NCBI GenBank assembly: GCA_015233565.1
Contig: JADFXM010000020.1
Coordinates: forward strand, 56,692 to 120,691
Direction: 5' to 3'
Length of the DNA stretch: 64,000 nt
Source of the DNA: Candidatus Rifleibacteriota bacterium
GTDB taxonomy: Bacteria > Muiribacteriota > Ozemobacteria > Ozemobacterales > Ozemobacteraceae
Shown here: in pieces, positions 38,001-44,844 of the stretch
Layout of the letters: each line of letters starts with the position of its first letter
Position numbering within the stretch: the first letter of the stretch is position 1
The notes under the pieces: model-generated
The model's database searches: none
What the model was told of the DNA's origin: nothing
The model's input: the letters and a program-made list of their open reading frames with translations, nothing else
Program-made: the position numbers and the translations under genes

Positions 38001-38288
38001 AATATCTGCTGGAGAACAAATCACTCTTTCTTGAAATTTGCTCAGCGCTCCATTGAGTTTTCTTGAAGTCTCTTCGACCCAAAAATCGTAGGTCGTGATT
38101 TCTTTAAATCGCTCCTTGAACTGTGTTACAAACTTGATTTTCCGCGCATTTTCTTCCTGGTGCAACATTCGGGTAAGACTTGCTGCCTCATTCTGCAGAA
38201 TAACCGCGGGAACAAGGCTGAGTAGTAATGGAAGAAACAGTTGAAATAATCGTTTAAGAATATCATTAACTTTAAACAAAGCTCTCAC
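32055..38288 (-). CDS. Tandem-duplicated membrane class III adenylyl cyclase with complementary half-sites
   Basis: A 2077-residue chain made of two diverged copies of one module. Half 1: TM near 12-30, extracytoplasmic region, TMs near 372-388 and 397-415, second extracytoplasmic region, TM near 730-752, HAMP, cyclase domain about 830-1020. Half 2: TMs near 1056-1075, 1385-1405, 1422-1442 and 1774-1793, HAMP, cyclase domain about 1875-2075. Cyclase 1 keeps both metal aspartates (D840 in CDIRDF, D884 in FIGDAIQ), but has R880, A955 and E966 where lysine, threonine/aspartate and arginine are expected. Cyclase 2 has G1886 for the first metal aspartate, but keeps K1926, D1930, T1997, N2004 and R2008. 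One composite site would be complete. Lys/Thr predicts ATP as substrate. GTG start. Confidence 0.88.
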   Translation of the reverse strand: MRALFKVNDILKRLFQLFLPLLLSLVPAVILQNEAASLTRMLHQEENARKIKFVTQFKERFKEITTYDFWVEETSRKLNGALSKFQERVICSPADIQSELFPVLRKVLPRGIPLPKVWGFYFPEGDSTKAPGFCAGNGFEKSLQLLFTDLAQQLVAQYDGLPSELDNKNTIAKLRTIFGEGLSREIFNLSFQGKAINVVFQREFQTMVWDFVMRKNRPVGVYFLFFPSNLDQEKVALKAAFQNWPTTFKKAHFWPGYISFPPPKAGSKAKFYIFPSAKNLETVRLAKKISRTIRILPSTEKENLGKADCLSLVSEHSDDEWRSPAVNIGEIVSGNNWNLYPTPINPALGKIGILLEEKLKTKPVVLEQVFQTYKCILFLFWIPFILYRLSGGVRPILGIREILALWFLALIASPLTMGICSQERLMWVKSTTMTFALRNGLENLAERIESGITKLDIKSWRYCSGLTNSPNFCDSLNKCSLKKEEKRAFERNIKSSLLQTSVAPLILHILDCKGNEILWFDESVTGEVASKTASYFRAVDSGIFRSELPEKELGPALLKIASFNMFRNDKSYPVVSNSLFHYSMGSKNTIRYFNRTLRNGKLYAISTFIWNQEKAQRQYLKEFIPEIYLEINRGERTGTNWRDFSEVRSFREMNPYFAAFEKKGNFYQSITAAGDHEGVTISQKLLNFQKSEEIFSDRLQITIKSNKISGAAITAGVSLKPLFAALIKARNQGLIVLLLFALFSLSGAYFLAEWLGSPIRKMIRALDSASLGDYQIRVVQRRGDEIEETGKILDSMTEKLREREVMGRFVSDQVLKAITKSGQTLEWKARSVQAVALVCDIRDFTTHSEKNPPEAIFSMINKHTQEMGEIIKRHGGDIERFIGDAIQAIFLPAPLGPSVVQRALSASKEMMCKLAEINFQRTENGLFNYKIGIGLDMGTLVSGMVGDEEVKLDLAFLGAPMNRAAELEALSKKGISTRIVCSKPVRDASSIQESFSPLVPFHGEMTWEVFDNAFTDQNFQTPSQSLFKPSFGENVQTLKRELSSKREEIRTKKSLPQGIAMFLLWVIPLTFTWTLYSSLQEEENASNRAQINAKLTDEMKQFEKTIDPKQQISEYIQRYIANISEEFQNSNDRYNTLKKRMEKLVEKFPSLSWRLFESRIKNPVFLSDLMKKSLISSGGLNLNLADSLLEKSFGCIQLSCLNVLAREPLYWDYVETLKSVFLTSDWEKFSRTSHGNFIPVQIEGKTHFFSWFPLDYFNLKMKNSKFETGHLGLDELSKQFLSSGLFIFIQADDFSPERGADCAVENLSQKGISAGVSFQSENKRKIFLHPKLTENVEIKRFLFGEKQLFSVQYFGNCIGLAKEILSNVEYRVYMASENFHEESSFRLLEIIILLFFAIWSLVGIHLCLRSAVFGDVVKVSLKNQLVLAIFLGITLLLLSTSLSIERVSHELREYLLQSSKESLIEKLSTIDRGREIQLSYFCSVTNFILDLKILPKMIFTLAKLSLDKASKVAEQLSLKIDSWCNRFGVSNSGFMLYCPKSFIIGLGGILDIGSNNLSGVMFKILMSKTLNKFDSGFTPPIKTQGKPNDNIVEEALAEEVRPLFQFLISAEISAKLLNAPVLITRFLAAGVSNDSYCFQRIIMYKKTPAIFGTLEFSSDALDKDILSCLFRNNNLNVNIRNRESQFETGCYPFFKLIRESPSSYQVMIPIRDFDNVENAINSKIADVSESTVFQISGKKEDQRIECFYPGQFMKERILSASIPIGRVLESENQKAFNYQLLLVVFLIFGTFLAIQISRSFLEPIGKLGEEAKKILHDDFTARLPEYDQIDFYMLSQAFNRMVDGVYERERLRKFVSESVQLAAKDQSLERIAQRGENLEVTILFSGLSGFKKQIEKLPPEILMERLNAYSSKMSRIILENGGTIEKFIGDKILGVFHPRKLGGTEQAAFAALKAAKIMQTQAFEIDESLECIQGIGVVSGPVIAGIMGSGTMRSEYTVLGDTVNLASRLCDISVKLDSSGNLTGSDGDEKGGIVIESKTYELIQANFPHVLDSFKILQMPPIKGKTRSVRGYFDCSA

Positions 38289-38509
38289 TCAAATTCAAAG
38301 ATTCGAAGCTTCTTTTTATTCAGCACATTATAGCTAATATTAGCTCAAACTGCAAAAATCTCAACGAAGATCAGGGAAGCTGTGAAAAAATGTCAAAAAT
38401 CGGTTAAAAAAGACTGTGAAAAATTAGGGTTATTCGTGAAAGTACAACACCCAAGAACCCCGCCAACAATAGTTTGTGATATTTCGCACTTGGATTTTTT
38501 TCCGATTTT

Positions 38510-38671
38510 TTAAATTTTTTCACACCTTCTTCCGACTGCGGGCGCCACTTCCACCTGAGCTCCGAAAAAACCTCTTCGCGGCAACTCCGGAGAAGCAGTT
38601 TTTCCTGGAAAAGCAATCCAGAGAACAAAAATAAGTGAAAACATAGAAGATCTATAGAAATTTCTCTTCAT
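38510..38671 (-). CDS. Small ORF with signal peptide, possibly a frameshifted remnant
   Basis: A 53-residue frame. ATG at 38671 is preceded by GGAGGG about 8 nt upstream. Residues 1-26 look like a signal peptide (MKRNFYRSSMFSLIFVLWIA, then FPGKTAS), followed by PRRGFFGAQVEVAPAV, which has the look of the start of a PDZ-type domain. The frame ends soon after at a run of A residues (AAAAAATTTAAAAAA), and an overlapping frame stays open for 30 more codons, ending in a hydrophobic LLLAGFLGVVLS segment. I suspect a longer exported gene broken by a frameshift, or a small secreted protein. Confidence 0.45.
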   Translation of the reverse strand: MKRNFYRSSMFSLIFVLWIAFPGKTASPELPRRGFFGAQVEVAPAVGRRCEKI

Positions 38672-38717
38672 CTATTTCCCTCCGCTGAAAAGGAATCCAC
38701 TATTTCTTAACAAGTCT

Positions 38718-38918
38718 TTAATTGTTCGTTAGGGCATCAAATGGTTGCCTGATGACTGTTTTCCATTTGGCCGGATCAGCTTTTCTGATATCACTCAAGT
38801 AGATCTCGTGATGCTTTCCTGTTCCTTTTCCTCGGGAATCAATTAACTGATGCACCTTCAGAATAGTGGGACCTTCTTGCTTGAACTTAAGCTTGTTGGT
38901 CCAAAAGCTAACCCACAT
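38718..38918 (-). CDS. Small hypothetical protein, possibly a gene fragment
   Basis: A 66-residue ORF between the PQQ-propeller gene and the small signal-peptide ORF, all on the minus strand. It reads MWVSFWTNKLKFKQEGPTIL and later HHEIYLSDIRKADPAKWKT, which has coding-like composition, but I recognise no family. AGGGTG is only 3-4 nt before the ATG. It could be a C-terminal fragment of a larger gene. Confidence 0.4.
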   Translation of the reverse strand: MWVSFWTNKLKFKQEGPTILKVHQLIDSRGKGTGKHHEIYLSDIRKADPAKWKTVIRQPFDALTNN

Positions 38919-38955
38919 TCACCCTTTTGTTAAAAATTTTTTTTTTTCATCAGGC

Positions 38956-40251
38956 TCATTTGGAAGATTTTGCTGCTCGAATATCATAGGCAATTAATGC
39001 ATTTCCATGCCTGATGTAAAGCAAGCCACCACTGATAACAGGGTGTGCCCAATGCATTTCTGATCCCAGTTCTATGATGAATGAGCTGATTACATTGAAC
39101 CCATCGGGAGTAGCCTTTACCAGAGCTAGGTTCCCGTGTTTTTCTTCATAACAATAGAGCATTCCGTCGTCATAGATAATAGATCCCTTTGTTTGCCACT
39201 CTTTTTCATACATTTTTTTTCCGGTCTTCCAGTCGAGGCAAACCCAGTTTCCGCTGCTATTGCTGATCCAGTTTGAGCCATATAGATAACCATCGACCAG
39301 GACCACGTGACCATGATGATTATCCAGAAGGCCAGATTTCCAAAGCAGATTAACTCCGGTTGCATCTTTGTTGAGTTGGAGCAAAACCCCGCAATGGTTA
39401 TTACCACCTGTAACAAAGATCATGTCATTCTTGCATACCGGCGTGTTGCAGTTGGTTCTCCAGGCCCCACTATCGGCATTGTTATCGACAGATGTCTCCA
39501 GGAAATCGAAGGACCAGATAATTTGTCCGTTTTGCGGGTCAACTCCGAAAATGAATTTTCCGGCAACTCCGATTATCTGCTTTTTGCTGTTATACTCTAA
39601 CAGAGCTGGCGAAACATATGCACCCGTATCATTTAGGGAGGGTGATTTCCATGCAAGAGCTCCGTCAGCGGCATTCAATGCAATCATAGTGGTCAGTTCA
39701 CCTGTCGGAGTACAAATCATTTTCCCGTCAACAACCAAAGGGGATTCTGCAATTCCCCATCTGCCACTTTTCCCCTGATATTTCTCCCAGGCGTTAACTT
39801 TCCAAATCAGCTTTCCAGATTCAGAGTCAACACATGCAGCAACACCATCAGCGCTGACAGCGAAAAGTCTGCCATCGGCAAATGTCGGGGTCGTACGAGC
39901 GCCAGGGTAAGTCAGTTTCCAAGCGGATGCATATTCAGTTCGCCAAAGCCGCTTTCCCTGGATGTCCAGGCAGGAAACAAATTCACTGCCATCTTTTGCG
40001 CCGGTCAGATATATCTTTTCCTTAACAATTATTGGGGAGGAATAACCGTCTCCAACGTCATCAATGTTCCACAGGAGCTTTGGACCTGCCTCTGGCCAAC
40101 TTTTCAGAAGCCCGGATTCTTTGTATATTCCATCACGATTGTTGCGCCACTGCAAAACATCCTCTGCAAGCGCCCTAGGCAAGGCTATCCACAGGAGCAT
40201 CCCCGCCATTAAGAAAAAATAACATCTCATTTTTCGTTTGGAACTTTGCAA
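38956..40251 (-). CDS. Exported PQQ-type beta-propeller protein
   Basis: A 431-residue protein with a signal peptide (hydrophobic MAGMLLWIALPRALA, ending near residue 30) and an eight-bladed propeller of the PQQ-dehydrogenase/BamB type. Repeats of the form G-DG-L-ALNA-DG-L-WK are visible (MIALNAADGALAWKSPS, FGVDPQNGQIIWSFD, LVWVCLD-like NWVCLDWKTGKKMYEKEW). Planctomycete-like 'PQQ-like beta-propeller repeat proteins' look similar; catalytic residues of alcohol dehydrogenases are not evident, so a scaffold or binding role is more likely. The frame opens at 40302, but AGGAGG at 40260-40265 is 8 nt from an in-frame TTG at 40251, which I take as the start. Confidence 0.82.
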   Translation of the reverse strand: MQSSKRKMRCYFFLMAGMLLWIALPRALAEDVLQWRNNRDGIYKESGLLKSWPEAGPKLLWNIDDVGDGYSSPIIVKEKIYLTGAKDGSEFVSCLDIQGKRLWRTEYASAWKLTYPGARTTPTFADGRLFAVSADGVAACVDSESGKLIWKVNAWEKYQGKSGRWGIAESPLVVDGKMICTPTGELTTMIALNAADGALAWKSPSLNDTGAYVSPALLEYNSKKQIIGVAGKFIFGVDPQNGQIIWSFDFLETSVDNNADSGAWRTNCNTPVCKNDMIFVTGGNNHCGVLLQLNKDATGVNLLWKSGLLDNHHGHVVLVDGYLYGSNWISNSSGNWVCLDWKTGKKMYEKEWQTKGSIIYDDGMLYCYEEKHGNLALVKATPDGFNVISSFIIELGSEMHWAHPVISGGLLYIRHGNALIAYDIRAAKSSK

Positions 40252-40330
40252 AATATTAACCTCCTGATGAATAATTATACCAATTTCAATTAGTTCATTC
40301 ATCCGACCTATTTCGTGCTTCAGGTCTGCG

Positions 40331-40546
40331 TAAATTCAGACATCCCAATCTCGGGGATTTAGATTTGATACCATTTTTTCGATTGATGAATTGCCAACTT
40401 GCTTTTGAAGGAATCTTCTGATTTAGTTTTATGTAAGTTGGTCTCAGGATAAAATCCAGCCGAAAAGTATTCCAAAATCAGAAAACTACCTTTTGAAGCC
40501 TTTTTCCGAGAAAACGCAAACTATCGATACCAGGAATTCTGAAATT
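40331..40546 (+). repeat. Long inverted repeat, copy B (decayed coding remnant)
   Basis: Partner of 30230-30446 in opposite orientation; 216 nt, about 87% identical by eye. Translated on the plus strand, it shows peptide pieces matching copy A (FDTIFSIDE, WSQDKIQPKSIPK, FSEKTQTIDTRNSEI) but interrupted by stops at different places, so both are pseudogene fragments of one unidentified protein. Similarity ends abruptly after 40546. Confidence 0.85.
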
Positions 40547-40822
40547 GGAGTTGGGTCTGACAGAAATGAATGCTTCAACCATTCCATTAAGGGCTCCTTA
40601 TTTTCATGAAAGTTCCTTCTTTTCTTGCAAAATATACCGATCCAACTTCATTTTGATCAAATCAATGTTCTTGGGGTGATCCACATATTTTTTTGGATTG
40701 GTATTACTTCAAACTGACAATCTATCTCTTTTTGCTCAATTATGCAGGAATAGCATTATTTTAAACAACTCTTTTTTGCAAGGGGCTAATGAGTTTGTCG
40801 AAAAATCCTCTAAAATTAGCTT

Positions 40823-40905
40823 TTTTGTGAACCCACTCAATTTTTCGCCTCGCTTTCTCGCGTCAGAAGGGGGTCGTTTTGTACCGAATAAAATGTACCG
40901 AGATT
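40823..40905 (-). repeat. Short dispersed repeat, copy 1
   Basis: In reverse complement this segment starts AATCTCGGTACATTTT, has a variable middle, then AAGCGAGGCG and a G-rich tail ending ACAAAA. The element at 56920-57002 has the same length and the same conserved ends. Neither copy carries a gene. Confidence 0.55.
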
Positions 40906-41269
40906 AATCGACAGCCTCTAATGTTTAAATCAGCGAAAAAGAGTAAAAATATTTGACTTATAAACCTGCATCAACGCAAGTTCAGAAAATTTGGAAAAAA
41001 AATTTCGCGGATTTTTTTTTGAATTGTGTGGTAAATTGCCAATGTCAATATGAATTTACTCTTTGTTGCTGTGTTTAAATCATCAGAATTTGGCCTGGTC
41101 AAAAACCTGGCGATCCCTGAAAATTCAGTTTCAGAAAGGGCAAATAAAACTCCAAAAAAATACAAAAGGGCGGAAAGAAAAACCCGCCATTTTCGATTTT
41201 CTTGAAAAACCCGAACCTGGTTACCAAAAGTTCTTTCAGGACACTATTCAAAATTTTTCAAATTCATAA

Positions 41270-42094
41270 TTACTCAACGACTATTACAGGTCGTTTTACC
41301 CGGCCAGTACCGTTACAATCTGTGCAGGTAACATGACCCATACCATGGCACCAACCACAGATGACTTGAATTGGTTGACCGTTTGGCCCGGGTTGGAAAA
41401 TATGACCGGTACCATTGCAATGTGTGCAAGTTACCCAACCCATGCCATGACAGGTGGGACAAGTTACAATATGCAGTTCAAGTCTAAAACCAGCCTGGGC
41501 TTCAGGTGAATAGCGAGCACATTCGTCGCTTTGTTTTACACCCCATTTATAATGATGGTCGATTGAAAGGCGGCCTTCCTTCATTGAAAAAAGATTTTTT
41601 CCGGGAATAATACGCTCACAGACAGTTTGATTGCTGGTAACATCATAAAGTGAGACAGCCGAATATTTCCCTGGGCCTTTCCAGGTGAAGTCGGGGCAAG
41701 TAGGTTCGCTGTTGGAAGGAATTGTAAGTTCGGTGGGAGTCGGGATTGGATTACAGGGAGGGGCATCTTTTTGGGCTTCTAATTGAACCACCGCATCGCC
41801 TTTGCTTCCCCAGAAAGATTTGGCCAAATGAACTTTAATATAATAATAAGTTGCAGTCAGCTCTTCATGTTCAATCTCTAGTTTGCCAGAAAGAGTCAAA
41901 GTTCTCTTCCAAAATGAAAAGCCCTGTTGACTTAGATTATCGGGAAGGTCAATTTTATGTTCCCAGCTTTGGGAAGCTTCATTTCCACTGAGTTTATGAG
42001 AAAAGGTCTGGGAAACAGTGTCAGCCCAAAGACAACTAAACCCTAAAAAAACCTGAAACAGAACAACCATAGCGATTAAGGAAACTCTTTTCAC
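41270..42094 (-). CDS. Exported protein with DnaJ-type CXXCXGXG zinc-finger repeats
   Basis: A 274-residue protein with a signal peptide (about 1-25, VSLIAMVVLFQVFLGFSCLWA). The N-terminal two thirds are beta-rich and unassigned. The last 70 residues contain four CXXCXGXG motifs as in the zinc domain of DnaJ/Hsp40: CPTCHGMG, CTHCNGTG, CGWCHGMG and CTDCNGTG. In DnaJ this domain binds two zinc ions and unfolded clients; here there is no J domain and the protein is exported. The start is taken as GTG at 42094, with AGAGAGG 7 nt upstream; the frame itself opens 22 codons earlier. The zinc-domain repeat pairs look recently duplicated. Confidence 0.75.
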   Translation of the reverse strand: MKRVSLIAMVVLFQVFLGFSCLWADTVSQTFSHKLSGNEASQSWEHKIDLPDNLSQQGFSFWKRTLTLSGKLEIEHEELTATYYYIKVHLAKSFWGSKGDAVVQLEAQKDAPPCNPIPTPTELTIPSNSEPTCPDFTWKGPGKYSAVSLYDVTSNQTVCERIIPGKNLFSMKEGRLSIDHHYKWGVKQSDECARYSPEAQAGFRLELHIVTCPTCHGMGWVTCTHCNGTGHIFQPGPNGQPIQVICGWCHGMGHVTCTDCNGTGRVKRPVIVVE

Positions 42095-42360
42095 TTCTAT
42101 ACCTCTCTTAAAATTGAATTGGGAAAAATTACCCAAATTACCAAAACACCTGGCTAACAATCTATCTTCGGCTAATAAAAAGCTCAGCCGAAGTCCATTC
42201 TACCTAAATAATTATAGTTAGGCAAGAGATTTTTTGTCTATTCAGAAATTGTAGATTTGGCTTCCCATCAGCCTTTCTTGCCGTTTTGGTTTTGATAGCT
42301 CCCTTTTTTAACTCTGATTAACTTTAATAACGATAGGAATCAAAGAACAAATTTTGCCGC

Positions 42361-42411
42361 AAAAAAATTCGCTTCAAAATCTATAATAATTTTTTTGAAT
42401 TTGAAGCGAAT
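42361..42411 (-). terminator. Rho-independent terminator of the small minus-strand gene
   Basis: ATTCGCTTCAAA (42367-42378) and TTTGAAGCGAAT (42400-42411) form an exact 12-bp stem with a 21-nt loop. On the minus strand the stem is followed by a run of T. Placed about 40 nt after the 65-residue ORF, it supports that ORF being a real gene. Confidence 0.8.
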
Positions 42412-42451
42412 CTCAATATTTTTTCCCATGAAATTAATTGTTCTTTGAAAT

Positions 42452-42649
42452 CTAAAAATCGCTGTAATACAACGTTCCAGGAATGAAGTCGCTGATGCAT
42501 CGATATTTCCCGAATTTCGGACCAGCCACCTCTGCTCCGGAATACATCGTAGAAACTGAACCAGACTCTTCTTCAGACTTCCCATTTCTATAAAGCTTAA
42601 CATAACCGCCATAGGTTGACCGCTTTAATTCAATTTTGTAATATATCAT
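42452..42649 (-). CDS. Small tyrosine-rich hypothetical protein
   Basis: A 65-residue ORF starting with ATG at 42649 (MIYYKIELKRSTYGGYVKLY), preceded by TTTAGGTG as a weak ribosome-binding site. It is rich in Tyr, Gly and Ser, contains one cysteine, and has no signal peptide or membrane segment. A good terminator follows on the same strand, which is the main reason to believe it. No family recognised. A longer overlapping frame runs through the terminator and is rejected. Confidence 0.6.
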   Translation of the reverse strand: MIYYKIELKRSTYGGYVKLYRNGKSEEESGSVSTMYSGAEVAGPKFGKYRCISDFIPGTLYYSDF

Positions 42650-42779
42650 CACCTAAACACGGAAAAAATTTGCAAGACAACATAATGTTTGCTAGTGTTT
42701 ACCCGATGTTATATCATTAAGCCCTAGAAAAAAATCAAATTTATAGTTTCTGTTAAGCATTCTCTAAAAGGAGCAACGA

Positions 42780-44099
42780 ATGAGCAGCGAGCAAGGAAAA
42801 CCTTCGGAAACTTCCAATCCTGAAACTCCATGTGGAGAGCCGATCATAACACCTCCAACCCCGAAAGAAAAGAAAAAACGTGAGGAACGGGCCCCCAAAT
42901 CACCACTGGAAAAAGTTGCGCTTACTCTTGCCTGGATTGGGCTTGCCGCAAGTTTGGTCTACAAACTATTCGTCACTCCAGGTGAACACCCATCATTTCT
43001 TTCTTCCGCAGCCCTTTCCGGAATCAAGGATCTGGGGGAATTTCTTTCAACTCACTTGGTTTCTGCAATGATTCCGGCTTTTTTTGTTGCTGCTGCAATT
43101 TCAACTTTTTTGTCTCGCGAAACTGTCATCAAAACTATGGGAAAAGACGCCCCTGTCTTCCTTTCCTATCCTTTGGCTGCTCTGGCTGGGGCAATTTTAA
43201 CGGTTTGCTCTTGCGGAATCCTTCCCATCTTTATGAGCATGCTTCAAAGTGGATCCGGACTCGGACCTTCTTTCACTTTCCTCTTCGCATCCCCTGCCAT
43301 AAACTTGATATCACTAATATACACCTGGAAAATTCTTCCAACCTCTATGATGTGGGCACGTGTTATTTCAGTGTTTTTCTGTTCAATCGGGATTGGGATC
43401 ATAATGAACCTCATTTTTCGAAAGAGCGTTGAACCTGAAATAGACCTGGAAATAAAAAAACGATCAGAAAGAACTCCTTTCCAGGAATGGTCTTTTTTTG
43501 GGCTCCTTGTAATCGTCATGATGACTTCCACGGAAGCTTTGTCAGTCATTACCAATAGAATTATTCCACCTTTCATTTTCACCTGGATGGCACCTGAAGC
43601 CGCCCAACAGGCTGCCAAAATGGCCGGAAAGCTTGCTTTGATGGCTGTTGAAATTTGCCTGGTAATCTGGATTTTAAAATCCTGGTTTACAGCTGATGAA
43701 ACTAGAAAATGGCTAAAAAGAACCGGACGACAGGCTCAGGAACTTCTGCCGATGGTTTTTCTGGGAATTTTTTATTCGGGATTTCTTGGCGGAGCGCCAT
43801 CAGTAATCGATTACTTAAGCTCGATGAAAACCAATGGAATAGGATCTAATCTTCTGGCATCTTTTATTGGAGCCATGCTATATTTCGGCTCCATCGTCGG
43901 CGTGAATGTAGTGGATCTGTTCATGCGCTGGGGAATGCACAAAGGACCAGCACTTGCCTTATTATTATCTGGGCCGGCCGTTAGTCTTCCCAGTATTCTT
44001 GCCCTTATGCCAATGATCGGAAAAGCCAAAACCTTCACATACCTGGTTTTAGTGGTTGTTTTTTCAGCGTTTTGCGGGATAATATTTGGAGGAATGTAA
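42780..44099 (+). CDS. ArsP-like permease (DUF318 family)
   Basis: A 439-residue membrane protein. A hydrophilic Pro/Glu/Lys-rich start of about 45 residues is followed by eight to ten membrane segments in two halves. The motif TVCSCGILPIFMSM, with C143 and C145, is characteristic of the DUF318/ArsP permease family; ArsP exports trivalent organoarsenicals through such thiols. The following gene encodes a SAM-dependent methyltransferase with an overlapping ribosome-binding site, a pairing that would suit export of a methylated metalloid. Other members of the family have unknown substrates, so arsenic is only a hypothesis. AAGGAG precedes the ATG. Confidence 0.85.
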   Translation: MSSEQGKPSETSNPETPCGEPIITPPTPKEKKKREERAPKSPLEKVALTLAWIGLAASLVYKLFVTPGEHPSFLSSAALSGIKDLGEFLSTHLVSAMIPAFFVAAAISTFLSRETVIKTMGKDAPVFLSYPLAALAGAILTVCSCGILPIFMSMLQSGSGLGPSFTFLFASPAINLISLIYTWKILPTSMMWARVISVFFCSIGIGIIMNLIFRKSVEPEIDLEIKKRSERTPFQEWSFFGLLVIVMMTSTEALSVITNRIIPPFIFTWMAPEAAQQAAKMAGKLALMAVEICLVIWILKSWFTADETRKWLKRTGRQAQELLPMVFLGIFYSGFLGGAPSVIDYLSSMKTNGIGSNLLASFIGAMLYFGSIVGVNVVDLFMRWGMHKGPALALLLSGPAVSLPSILALMPMIGKAKTFTYLVLVVVFSAFCGIIFGGM

Positions 44100-44103
44100 A
44101 GCA

Positions 44104-44745
44104 GTGGAACCCTTCACCTCTGATCAAGCCTCTGAATACATTTCCCTTAGTCAAGAGGTGTTCGCACCCATCTACCCCCCTCTTGCCTATGGAATCATGC
44201 GCCGAACCAAATTTGAAACCAGACATCCGATTGTTGCAGATCTTGGCGGTGGAGCAGGATTACTTCTCAGCGAATTCGTCTCCCTAGGGGCCTCGTGTGG
44301 AATATTAATTGATCAAAATATTAACATGGCTTTTTTTGCCAAAAAAAAATGGGAAAAAGAAATACCCGGAGCAAGCCTCTACGCCCTGCTCGGCAATTCC
44401 GAGGCTCTACCTCTTGCAAATGAATCGGTTGACTTGGTGGTCAGCCGAAACTCGATGCACTTGTGGGCAAACATTCAAATGGCCTGGAAAAATGTTTGGC
44501 GAATCTTGAAACCTGCTGGGGCAGCCTTTATTGGAAGAGGATACGGACCAGATTTAGATGAAAAAACACGCTCTGAAGTTAAAAAACGAAGAAAAATCTG
44601 GAACACCAATCGTTGTGAAGAAAAAGAAGTTGAACAGCCTTCACCGGCACCTGAAACAATTGCTCAAATGGTTGAAGAAATAGGATTTCAAACAGTGGAA
44701 ATCGTGCCAGATGCCAAAGCCTATTGGATTATGGCCATTAAGTAA
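44104..44745 (+). CDS. Class I SAM-dependent methyltransferase
   Basis: A 213-residue methyltransferase with motif I VADLGGGAGLLLSEF, an acidic end of strand 2 (LIDQN), motif II/III region GNSEALPLANESVDLVVSRN and the post-motif LKPAGAAFIGRGYG. This is a UbiE/ArsM-like Rossmann enzyme. ArsM-type catalytic cysteines are not evident, so the substrate is open. The frame opens with TTG at 44086 inside the permease gene; GTG at 44104, 11 nt after GGAGG (44088-44092), is the more natural start. It is translated in tandem with the permease and probably serves the same process. Confidence 0.82.
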   Translation: MEPFTSDQASEYISLSQEVFAPIYPPLAYGIMRRTKFETRHPIVADLGGGAGLLLSEFVSLGASCGILIDQNINMAFFAKKKWEKEIPGASLYALLGNSEALPLANESVDLVVSRNSMHLWANIQMAWKNVWRILKPAGAAFIGRGYGPDLDEKTRSEVKKRRKIWNTNRCEEKEVEQPSPAPETIAQMVEEIGFQTVEIVPDAKAYWIMAIK

Positions 44746-44844
44746 TTGTCTCTTGGATTCCAAAAACCAAATTATAGCGCTTCAAGGCTCAATTAAAGCG
44801 ACCCCATGTATCGCAACTTGTAAAGCCCCCCCATTCCAAATCCC

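Larger units (their letters stand above)
40252..41269. other. Accessory intergenic region with repeat remnants
   Basis: About 1 kb without a convincing gene. It holds repeat copy B (40331-40546) and a shorter dispersed element (40823-40905). On the minus strand near 40600-40700 a short frame reads KYVDHPKNIDLIKMKLDRY and then LQEKKELS before a stop, which may be another decayed coding fragment. The remaining open frames are short and compositionally poor. Confidence 0.5.

Noticed and set aside
38404..38628. 74-codon minus-strand frame ending in a hydrophobic segment, considered as a separate small membrane protein
   Set aside because: Its start lacks a ribosome-binding site, whereas the overlapping frame has one and a signal peptide; it is noted only as a possible frameshifted continuation.
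42340..42612. 90-codon minus-strand frame overlapping the small tyrosine-rich gene
   Set aside because: It runs through the 12-bp terminator stem and has no ribosome-binding site; the alternative 65-codon frame ends before the terminator.
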